Source of the DNA: Rheum nobile
Taxonomy: Eukaryota > Streptophyta > Magnoliopsida > Caryophyllales > Polygonaceae
Assembly: GCA_027886185.1 (NCBI GenBank)
Contig: WOAB01000056.1
Span: 16,616,001-16,680,000 of the forward strand
Direction of reading: 5' to 3'
DNA length: 64,000 nucleotides
The notes below the pieces were generated by a model. The model saw only the letters and a program-made list of their open reading frames with translations. It was not told the DNA's origin and searched no databases. Of this stretch, positions 10,920 to 20,317 are shown piece by piece. Position 1 is the stretch's first letter, and each line of letters opens with the position of its first letter. The translations under genes were made by a program, and so were the position numbers.

Positions 10920-11322
10920 AAAGCAAATACTAAAAGAAGCTGATTATTATAAAAACGAGAATGATTTTTTTCAAAACTGCCAGAATATATTTCTCGTCGG
11001 TTATTAAAAACACATGAGAAATGTTTCTCAACGGTTATTACAAAACCTCTGAGAAATCATTTCTCAGGTGTTTTACGTAAACCGCCGTTACATATTCGTG
11101 GGTTTTTTATTAACCACCGCTACATATATCTCAGGTTTTTTTTTATAACCGCTGAGAAACATTTCTCGGGGGTTTTTAAAAACCCCTGACCGTGTGCAAC
11201 AATTCTCGGGGGTTTAAAAAAAACCCCGAAAAATGTTTCTCAGCGAAGCGTATAACGGGGACGTGAAAACTCCCTTCCGTTTCGTTAAAAAAACCCCGAG
11301 AAACCAATATTCTGTACTAGTG
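10920..11322. repeat. CACTA-1 right subterminal repeats and terminus
   Basis: A run of units built on TTTCTCGGGGGTTTTTAAAA-like and AACCCC-like segments, ending CCAATATTCTGTACTAGTG. Many units can fold on themselves. They mirror the left end but are not a simple long inverted repeat. Confidence 0.8.
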
Positions 11323-11870
11323 TGCTTTCTGTTGCCTCGCCGCGGGTGCGGTCAGGGCTCCACCGCGGGGTGCGATTCTGGCGCTGGCCAATTCTCGAAG
11401 TGGCGAACACGATGCGAGCCTTCAAGTATGCGAACCCATGTGGCCAGTCCTGTGGCTTGGGTTGTGTCTCGATGGGGGTCGACTCGGTTTGGAAAAGGTG
11501 AAGCCGGCGCGGGTGCGGTGGATCGAGGGAGGTGCGGTGGTGGTTAAGGGTGTGTAAGGTTTGGGGTTGGATATGGGGTTTTTGGGTGAAATTTGGTTGA
11601 AAGAAGGGGTGAATTTGGGTGTGGGGATGTGGATTTATGGAGGGGATGGTGAAATTTTGGAGAGAATGGTGGAGATTTGGTGAAAGTTGAGAAGGTTTGA
11701 AGGGTTTGGGTTCTTGGGGAGCAAAAGGAGAATGAGATTTGGGGCTAGGGGTTTGAGGAGGAAGAAGAAATGAGTTTTTTTTTTCCAGGGAAAATAAAGG
11801 GGTGCCCACCGCGGGTGCGGTGGGCTGCTCACCGCGGGTGCGGTGAGCTCTCCAGAACTCATTTGCATCT
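11323..11870 (-). pseudogene. Athila-1 env-side region upstream of CACTA-1
   Basis: Minus-strand open stretches at 11868..11635 and 11809..11323 give Pro/Ser/His-rich low-complexity protein, then the GC hairpin motifs read as RTPRW and DRTRG. The 207-bp repeat (second copy) occupies 11323..11522. It probably represents the 5' part or leader of the env-like gene; no recognisable domain is present. Confidence 0.55.
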
Positions 11871-12043
11871 TATTCTTCGTACCTGTGCGTTAGTACGCAG
11901 GCAAAAACGAAAGAAACCAGAAACGAACTACCTAGCTAATCGCTGAAATTGTAAAGACAAAAGAAAGAAAAAGAAAACAATACCTCGGGTTGTCTCCCGA
12001 GCAGCGCCTTGGTTCACGTCGTTGGCTCGACGTAGACTTTTGT
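11871..12043 (-). other. Athila-1 integrase-env spacer
   Basis: About 170 bp between the end of integrase and the env-like region, on the minus strand. It contains the block GGGAGACAACCCGAGGTA, which Athila-2 has in slightly different form just past its own integrase (30961..30980). No ORF is supported. Confidence 0.6.
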
Positions 12044-13312
12044 CTATTCATTTTCAGCACTTGGCTCCTCAAGAGCCATCTCATCAATTGCCTCGGTGTG
12101 GAAACCCTCATGGTAAGGTTTTAACCTTTGACCATTAACCTTGAATGTCTTCTGAGTCTTTGGCTCGATTAAATCAATAGCACCATGTGGGTAGACTTCA
12201 GCAATAACATAGGGTCCTATCCACTTCGATCTAAGCTTTCCTACAAAGAGTTTCAGGCGAGATTGAAACAAAAGGACTTTATCGCCTGGTTGGAAGTCCT
12301 TCCGCAACATATTCTTGTCATGCCATGCCTTGGTTTTCGCCTTATAGATAACATCGTTGTCATATGAATCAAGGCGTAACTCTTCCAACTCTTGCAGTTG
12401 CAGCTTGCGGAACTCTCCTACCTCATCAATCTGCATGTTGCACTTCTTCACCGCCCACCATGCCTTATGTTCCAGTTCTACAGGAAGATGGCAAGCTTTG
12501 CCAAATACGAGCCGGAAAGGAGACATTCCAATTGGAGTTTTAAAAGCGGTGCGGTAAGCCCACAATGCATCATTAAGCCTCACACTCCAATCCTTCCTAT
12601 TGGGTGCCACCGTCTTCTCAAGAATGGTCTTGATCTCCCTATTGGACACCTCAGCCTGCCCATTGGTCTGTGGATGATAGGAAGTGGAAACTCTTTGTGT
12701 GACATGATACTTCTTCAGCAGGACGGTTACAGTCTTGTTGCAAAAGTGGGTTCCCCGATCACTAATCAAAGCTTTGGGGATTCCAAACCTGGAGAATATT
12801 TTCTATTTCAAAAAACCTGCCACAACTTTAGAGTCATCAGTTCTGGTGGCCTTCGCTTCCACCCATTTGGAAACGTAGTCCACCGCAAGAAAAATATAGA
12901 GATTCCCAAAAGAACTAGGAAAGGGTCCCATAAAATCAATACCCCACACATCAAAGACCTCACATAAAATCAAAGACGACTGTGGCATCTCATTTCTCCT
13001 AGAAATATTACCCATCCTCTGACATCTATCACACACTTTACAAAATGCAAATGCATCCCGAAAGATGTGGGGCCAGTAGAAACCTACATCTAACACCTTT
13101 CTAGCAGTTTTGTTCGCACCAAAATGACCCCCACATGCTTCAGAATGACAAAAGCTAAGGACAGATTGTACCTCGTTATCCGGAAGACATCGACGGATTA
13201 CCTGGTCGACGCAGTGTCTCCAGAGATATGGATCGTCCCAAATATAGTGTCGAGCTTCTCTTCGCACCTTCTCCTGTTGCGCCTTGGTATGATCCGGAAG
13301 GGAATTCCCCAC
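12044..13312 (-). pseudogene. Athila-1 integrase pseudogene
   Basis: Would insert element cDNA into chromosomes. The minus-strand reading shows the zinc-binding H-H-C-C region ([12 protein letters not shown]...CDRC) and a complete catalytic triad: Asp in WGIDFMGP, Asp in ISDRGTHF, Glu in [10 protein letters not shown]. The C-terminal part has the [13 protein letters not shown] motif. A TAG near 12803 divides it into two open parts (13312..12803 and 12769..12044). It lies in the inverted block, so it is antisense to the element's own LTR promoter. Confidence 0.88.
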
Positions 13313-13429
13313 GAACCAAGTAGTTCACAATGTCGGCGTACCATGGTCGGAAATAACGGATCCCGAGAATGGACCTGTGGAAGTAAGACTCGAGCGAAGG
13401 GACGCTGACAGCACAAAAAACTCTTTCTG

Positions 13430-13625
13430 TCCCCTTCGCCGTGGGTGCGGTCAGTGTCACCGCAGGGTGCGGTGGCACTCCAGAATCCTCGACAAAAACA
13501 ACATCGCCGCCACGGGGTACGGTCGACTCTCCAGAAACATGGCCGTTTCTTCTGCACTTCCACCGCGGGTGCGGTGCCCTGGCCGCGGGGTGCGGTGGTT
13601 CTCCAGAACCTCCACTTTGAAGAGT
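13430..13625. repeat. GC hairpin cluster in the Athila-1 RNase H-integrase linker
   Basis: Several copies of the CACCGCGGGTGCGG-type motif between the RNase H domain and integrase. Athila-2 carries its own version of hairpins at the same linker (32380..32565). Frames shift across this stretch, so the linker is no longer translatable as one protein. Confidence 0.8.
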
Positions 13626-15201
13626 GTGTCGTCCGGGAATGTTCCATGGATGGGATTTTGTTTCTCTGGCTTGTCTTCCTCGTTCACAAGCCTACTCAGG
13701 TGATCAGCCACCAAGTTCTCTGCTCCTTTCTTGTCTCTTATCTCCACGTCAAACTCACTCAGCAGAAGAACCCATCGAATCAATCTCGGCTTTGCTTCTT
13801 TCTTCGTCATTAGGTAACGAAGGGCGGCGTGGTCTGTGTATATGATCACCGTCACTCCCAAATAATATTGCCTGAATTTCTCCAAGGCAAACACCACAGC
13901 CAGCATCTCTTTCTCAATAGTGGAGTAGTTTCGTTGCGCTCCATTCAGAGTCATTGAAGCGTAGTGAATCACATGAGAGGCCCTTCCCTCTTTCTGCCCC
14001 AAAACTGCTCCAACTGCATAGTCACTGGCATCACACATTATTCCGAATGGTCGAGACCAATCAGGTGCCTGGATGATCGGTGCACTTGTCAGGCGTTCCT
14101 TCAAACAATCAAACGCCTTCTTGCACTCCTCATTCAGCTCAAAGGTCACCTCTTTCTTCAGCAGCTCGCATAAGGGCGATGAGATCTTGGAAAAGTCCTT
14201 GATAAACCTACGATAGAAACCTGCATGGCCTAGGAAGGAACGAACTTCGCGCACGTTAGTAGGATAAGGCAAAGACTGAATTACATCAATCTTTGCCTTA
14301 TCGACCTCAATACCCTTAGCAGATATGATATGACCTAACACAATCCCTTGTTCTACCATGGAATGACACTTTTCGGAATTGAGAACTAAGTTAGTTTCAA
14401 CACATCTTTTAAGCACAAGTGTCAAGTGGTTCAAACATGAATTAAAGCTATCCCCATGTAACGTGAAGTCATCCATGTAATACCTCAATGAAATTCTCAA
14501 TATACTCAGAGAAAATACTTACCATACATCGTTGAAAAGTACCGGGTGCGTTACATAGTCCAAAAGGCATTCTGCGGTATACAAAAGTGCCAAAGGGACA
14601 TGTAAAAGTAGTCTTCTCCCGGTCTTCTGGCGCTATGACCACCTGAAAATACCCTGAGTATCCATCTAGAAAACAATAGTAGGGGTGCCCAGCAAGGCGT
14701 TCTAGTATTTGATCAATAAAAGGTAAAGGAAAGTGGTCTTTTCGAGTTACCGCGTTCAACTTACGGTAATCAATGCAGACTCTCCAGCCCGTCTGAGTTC
14801 TTGTAGGGACCAACTCTCCTTGTTGATTCTCAACCACTGTGATCCCTCCCTTCTTGGGGATAACCTGAGTGGGGCTGACCCATTGACTGTCGGAGATAGG
14901 GAAGATCATGTCAGCTTGAAGGAGTTTCAGCACCTCCTTCTTCACCACCTCCATCATAGGTGGGTTAAGCCTTCTTTGTGGTTGTCTGGATGGCTTGGCG
15001 TCGTCTTCTAGCAAAATCCGATGCATACATGTGGAGGGACTAATCCCTTTGATGTCAGCAATGGTCCAGCCCAGCGCGGTCTTGTGCTCCTTCAATGTCT
15101 CCACTAGCTTCTCCTCTTTCTCCCTTGAAAGCTTACTAGACACAATGACTGGCAAAGTGTCGTTGACTCCAAGAAAAGCGTACTTGAGATGACCAGGGAG
15201 T
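13626..15201 (-). pseudogene. Athila-1 reverse transcriptase and RNase H pseudogene
   Basis: Minus strand. RT blocks include TGWRVCIDYRKLN, FPLPFID, YCFLDGYSGYFQ, RRMPFGLCNAPGTFQRCM and the catalytic YMDDF motif near 14480. A one-base shift lies immediately before YMDDF, separating the frame ending at 14469 from that starting about 14500. RNase H follows with [14 protein letters not shown], the STIEKEMLA glutamate and [10 protein letters not shown], then ADHLSRL at its end. The gene continues from the duplicated protease segment at 15202..15532 and leads to integrase. Confidence 0.88.
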
Positions 15202-15532
15202 TGTTTAAGTTCATTCTCGGGAGCCTGTACAACAGAAGGAACAAGCTCCTCGCTCGGTGTTAGCAAGTTGGGGCCAATGCCCAAAGGTTCAATAGGAAGC
15301 TTACCGTTTACATCCATCTGAGATAGGATCACCTGCATGTTAGTTGACAAAGCATATTCCGTGTGGGACTCATCTATATCATTCTCAATAATGGATTGCA
15401 ACTCATCCGAACCAGAAATATCAAACACATCTTGCACAATGGGTTCAATCACATCAATAGAGCACAAAGAGTGGTCATCAACGGGGTGTTTCATAGCATC
15501 ATAAATGTTAAATCCAACCACCTCCCCATCGA
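15202..15532. repeat. Inverted duplication, right arm (331 bp)
   Basis: Reverse complement of 4725..5055. Here it forms the true N-terminal lead into RT on the minus strand (frame opens near 15521), while the left arm is the dead end of the plus-strand protease. Confidence 0.92.
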
Positions 15533-16127
15533 GCTACCCGCGGATCCAGTTTTCTTGTTTCTATGTACAGTTCTTTTGACATTGCATTGCAATCGATTTC
15601 CAAAAAAAAAAAAAAAACGAAAAAGCCAAAAATATGAGAAAAATGCAACCAAAATCCTGGGATGAGTTGAAAACCCGAAAGGGCGACTCAGGTAAAAAGC
15701 AGGTAGTCTGACCAGCACTAGGCTGGGGCAAAAATAGACTAGAGTGATGTGAGCATACGTGAGAACATCTAGAAAAATGAAATGAGTGGCTAGGTGAAAA
15801 CCTGAAAAGGTGCCTAGGCAATATGAGTGAAAGAAAAAAAAATTGAGAGATTAATAGGATTCTTCATCTTGGCGTTGGCGACATAAGAAGGGGAGTCATA
15901 AGGAGGACTCGGGTAGGCCACTTTTGGAGGAATAAGGTGAGTAGATGGAGTTAGGATTAGATGAGTCTTGCATCACTTATTTTGGTTGTTTTGGAGCGTA
16001 TTGTTGATATGTTGTAACCACTAGTGTCATGTTTTCTCGTACTTCCTGAGACCTTAGAGCATGATTGGAGGAGTGAGTCTAGTCTTTAGCTTACTCGGGA
16101 CGAGTAAGGTCTAAGTATGGGGAAATT
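15533..16127 (+). other. Athila-1 3' UTR and polypurine tract
   Basis: Plus-strand sequence homologous to the 3' UTRs of Athila-3 (37573..38177) and Athila-2 (29722..30360, minus), with shared blocks such as AACCCGAAAGGGCG and TTAGCTTACTCG. It ends in the purine tract AGTATGGGGAAA (about 16114..16125) just before the LTR. The A-run at 15603..15616 is simple sequence. No gene. Confidence 0.82.
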
Positions 16128-17499
16128 TGATAGGTGATATATTGTATAGCGCATCTAGTGGTTATTAGCATGATTTAGATGAGTTTTAGGTGTGTTCTGG
16201 TGTTAACTCTGTGATCCGGATGAGAGGTCAAGAAGTGGAGAAAGCATAGGATTTACAGAGTTCTGAAGCACATGGAAGAGAAGAGTTGAGGAGCGGTGCA
16301 AAGGATGCAAGGAGAAGCTGCGAGAGAAGACATAGGAGTTCTGGAGCCTTGCCGCACCCGCGCCGAAGTCTACCGCACCCCACGGCAGATCATGCAGAAA
16401 GGAGAACTAGTTCTGGAGTGCCACCGCACCCCGCGGTGACACTGACCGCACCCGCGGCGAGAAGATCAGGGAAGAGGAGCTGGACACTGGAAGACCACCG
16501 CACCCCACGGTGGGTATGACCGCACCCGCGGTGACGACACGCTGAAGACTTTCCCGGATTTATTTCCGGGATTTCTATTTTCTTTTTATTTTATTTCTGA
16601 AACTTTGTTTCCAAGTTTGTTATTTTCTTTTCTTTATTTCTGAATTAATTTCCCTAGTATTTAAGAGTCTTTTTGAAGACTTTTTTGAGTTAACCTAGTT
16701 TCCACCGTTCTTAGTTTTACTCTCACAAACCCTATGGAGAACTAAACCTCCATTGTTGCACTTGATGTTTTGAAGCCTTCAATTGATTGGTTGTGAGTTT
16801 TCTACTCTTGTTCGATTTCCTATCTAGTTGTATTAATTCTCTTGCGTTTGAATGTTTATTGAATCTTATTGGTTTATCTAGACTGATCACCTAGGTTTAT
16901 TGATATTATCCATATAGCTAGGACTTGTCAATTCCGGGTTCGGGTTGCATATCTAGTAGCAAACATGATTTACATAAGCGGGTTGCGAGTGTTCATCGTG
17001 AGAGAGAGTTAATTGCATGTTATAGTAACGGGTTGTTTCTATTGCATGTATCTTGTTGAATCCTGGGTTGAATGCTATTGCTTTATTGAATATTTTCAGG
17101 TTTTCAGGTTTGATTTAGTAATAAGTACTATTAGGGCTGGTAGAACTAATAATTACCTAAGATCGGGATAAGAACAACTAAAGGAAAGATAAGAACTTGA
17201 GATTAATAGAATTCAGTGATCAACCATATCTTTTGTTTTATGGATCTTTGTCAGGTGTGACGCTTTTCCCCATCATATTCACAACCTTTTCCTGCGAATC
17301 TGTTTACTTGCTTTGTTTTAATTACTTGGTTCAAGAAAATCATTCAATCCCCCCCCCCCCCGTAGTTCCTAGTTGGTGACTTGAAAGACACAAGAATTGA
17401 TAACCTGATTCTCTGTGGGATTCGACCCTTACTTTCCCAAACTACTTGTTTAGGTTTGTTAGGATTACTTTGATTAGGCATACGACTTTAGGCCTGTCA
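16128..17499 (+). repeat. Athila-1 3' LTR
   Basis: 1,372 bp against 1,363 bp for the 5' copy. Differences are scattered substitutions and a longer C-run near 17348..17361. Six GC hairpin motifs recur at about 16352..16535. Flanked on the right by AGAGG at 17500. Confidence 0.93.
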
Positions 17500-17504
17500 A
17501 GAGG

Positions 17505-18221
17505 ACAATTCCCAAGTGTCCAGATTGTTGAACCTCAGATGAAAGGAGTTGGACAATGACTTGGCAGACTTGGCTGAAGCAGTTGACCAACCGAAGTGGA
17601 TTCTGAGCTGCCTAGGTTGTTGGTATATGTCAATGACAGCGTGAATCAAGGATTATCACACATCCTAGGGCAAGCTTGATTTGTGGGAACCAAGAGAAGA
17701 TCCAACCTCGAGAATCCACTATATAAGAAAGATAAGCTCTGCTGTTATCTTCAAGCACAACCACTAGAATCACACTCCATAGCAAATATCATAGTGTGAA
17801 GTTCTCAACAAGATCATCAAATCAGAACAAGATCAAGAGGAACCAGTCAAGGAATCAAAGAGCTGTGTGCTAGTTCCTATGACTGTAAGTGAGTTAGTTC
17901 CTTAGTGCTTAGGACTGCTTCTTGGATTGATTATACTTTCTGTTAAGTTATCTAGGATTGTCTAACTGTGTGTAAGACAAAGAAACTGTGTGTTTGTTCC
18001 TAGGATAAGCTGTAACCGAAGTGATAAGAAATCAAGAAGTAGACCTTGAAATCCTTTCGGAAGAAAGGTAGTGGTTTTTATCCTAGATTGCTAGTTGGCA
18101 ATCGAAGGTTTCCACTATAAGGAACTTGTTCATTTAGTTGATTGTTTATTTCCGCTGCGAAGGGAACTGTAAACTGTATTCTCAGTTCCCTGATTATTAA
18201 TCTAACAATCACGATCCTACA
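17505..18221 (+). repeat. SIRE 5' LTR, second part
   Basis: Continues 622..994 after the Athila-1 insertion and ends GATCCTACA. CTATATAAG at 17719..17727 is a good TATA box, with the same box at 28025..28033 in the 3' LTR. Athila-1 therefore lies upstream of this promoter and separates it from the first third of the LTR. Confidence 0.92.
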
Positions 18222-18236
18222 TTTGGTATCAGAGCA
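18222..18236 (+). promoter_or_regulatory. SIRE primer-binding site, initiator tRNA-Met
   Basis: TTTGGTATCAGAGC directly after the LTR is complementary to the 3' end of initiator tRNA-Met, the usual Ty1/copia primer. Confidence 0.9.
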
Positions 18237-18271
18237 GGAAAAGCTCTAGATCTTTGTTAAGTTTGCAGATC

Positions 18272-20317
18272 ATGTCTCAGCCAAGCAAGTTTGAGCTCGG
18301 AATCTCCACCAACAAGCCACATCTCCGAAAGAAGGGAGAAGAAACATGGTGGGAAAAGTGCATGGAAAGCCACATAAAGACCAACGACTACCAATGCTGG
18401 AGGATAGTCGAAAATGGAGATGGCTATGTTGATCTCAACCAGAAGGAAGAAGACTGGAAACCTGAGCACTATGTCATCATGGAAAAGAATGCCAATGCTA
18501 GACAGTTCATTCTCAATGGACTGGACAGAGAAGACATGGACAAAGTCATAGGAATCAAGACGGCAAAGGAGATGTGGAGAGCACTCAAAGATATGCATGA
18601 AGGAAGTGATGAACTAAAGCAAAGCAGGAAGTTTGCTTTGGAAGGAGAATACCACACCTTCAAAATGATGGAAACTGAAACCATCTCAGAATACTACTCT
18701 CGGTTCAACAAGCTGATTGGAAAGCTAACAGCGGCTGGAGTCAACCTCGATGAAGTCTCCAAGTCACTGGTGGTTATCAATGGACTCAACTCTAAGTTCA
18801 CCCTCATCAAGGGAATCATGAAGAATACTCCAGGCATCCAATCTCTTCCCTTGACTCAGGTCATAGGGAAACTGGAGGTTGAAGAAGGAGAACACATCAA
18901 AGCCAATGCCGACAAGAAACTGGAGAAGGGAATTGCCCTCAAAATCTCCAAAGCCTTCTCAAGGCTTGAGATAGAGCAGGAGAACTCAGACCTAGAAGAA
19001 GAGGAGGACGAACTTACAGCTCTCTTCACAAAGAATATCACAAAATTCTTTCTGAAGGGAAGGTTCCAAAAGGGTAGTTTCTCTCACAATGGACCAAGGA
19101 GAGATCTCAAAGAAGTCTCTTGTTATGAGTTCAAAGAAAAGGGACACTACGCTAAGAACTGTCCCAACAAGGAAGACTCCAAAGAAGATGAAAGACCTCA
19201 GAGGAAGAAGGCTCTTGTGGCCTCATGGGGAGAAGACTCAGATGAGGAACTGTATTTGAGTGGTTTCTCTGAAGGAAGATGTCTCATGGCAAAAGGAGAT
19301 TCAAGCGACTCAGAAGACCTTGAGGTAACTTCTGACGACTTTCTAAAAACTCTAGTTGATTGTGATAAGAAACAACTTCTAAAGATCATAAAGAAACTAG
19401 GAAAGGAAACCAGTTCCCTTCAACAAAAACTTGATAATTGTGAAGATGAAATTGCTTGCTTGACTGTTGAGAATTCTGTATGGAGTAAGAAACTTGATGA
19501 AACTGAGAAAGACCTAGCTGAAACCCACTCCAAACTCATTGATATTAGAAATATGCATGCTAGTCACCTTAAAATCTGGAAATCTTGTGATGAAACTAGC
19601 ATAGACTCTGTTAAAGTTCCTATGCATGATAACCTACCTGGAAATGATATGCTTCAATCTATAATTGATAGGTTAGACATTCTCACTGACTCTATAAATG
19701 AAAAAATTATCAATCAAACTGTCTTTGTGAGACAACGTCATGGAATTGGATATATTGACAACAAGGCCAATAATGATGCTGAAGATGAAAAGGCTAGACG
19801 AGAACTTATTGAGATGAATGAGAACCTCAGTATTGCTCTTGCCACTTCTCAAGATAGGAATCAATTCATATTAGAGAAGATCATGATTCTTGAGAACAAG
19901 GCTGAGGTTGCCAATCGTCTCAATGAAAGTTCTCAAAGTCCAAAGAGAGAACATAAGGGAAAGGAGAAAGCTTTCCCTGAAGACAAGTAGTTCACTAATT
20001 CCTTTGCTCACAAAAGGTATGTGGACATGGCTCACGGTAAGGTTAGAAACAATGTTGATTTCAACAAAAGAAAAACTGAGAAACCTTTTAGGCCCGGAAA
20101 GGGAAAATATGGACATATTGCTTACAATCGCTTGTGTTACTATTGTGGAAAGAATGGTCATTACAACACTGATTGTCCTAAGAAAAGGAACTTTGAAAAT
20201 GAGAAAAGAGCTTATTACCATGATAGGAACCAGTTCCCTGGTCATTCACAGACTCACAATGCTAATTCCCCCAGTAAAGCCAAGCTTCACTGGGTTCAAA
20301 AGTCTTAGTTCCCTTGT
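18272..20317 (+). pseudogene. SIRE gag
   Basis: Starts at ATG 18272 (MSQPSKFELG), 35 bases after the PBS. A copia gag capsid-like region spans about residues 20 to 220 (GIKTAKEMWRAL, ETISEYYSRFNKLIG, VVINGLNSKF). A first zinc knuckle near 19120 has lost its second cysteine (CYEF instead of C-x2-C). A long acidic coiled-coil tail follows, then an intact second knuckle CYYCGKNGHYNTDC near 20135. TAG codons at 19988 and 20306 interrupt it; the second lies at the gag-protease border. No frameshift occurs, and the same frame continues into pol. Confidence 0.88.

Larger units (their letters stand above)
6767..11322 (+). mobile_element. CACTA-1: En/Spm-type DNA transposon, non-autonomous
   Basis: A 4,556-bp element with inverted termini (CACTAGTACAAAA at left, its near reverse complement TCTGTACTAGTG at right), a 3-bp TGC duplication and hairpin-like subterminal repeats. 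It carries one multi-exon gene encoding a Ptta/En-Spm accessory domain plus a Ulp1-like protease. No TNP2-type DDE transposase is visible, so movement would need a transposase supplied elsewhere. CACTA-2 at 48276 has the same first 13 terminal bases. Confidence 0.92.
995..17499 (+). mobile_element. Athila-1: Ty3/gypsy Athila-type element with inverted internal block
   Basis: Both LTRs (995..2357 and 16128..17499) are in plus orientation and flanked by AGAGG. PBS, gag and protease follow on the plus strand to about 5055. From there to 15532 the content is on the minus strand: env-like gene nearest the left, then integrase, RNase H and RT, ending in a duplicate of part of the protease gene. The 3' UTR and purine tract (15533..16127) are again on the plus strand. 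A CACTA element interrupts the env-like region. The LTRs differ by few substitutions by eye, so the insertion looks fairly recent. Confidence 0.93.
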
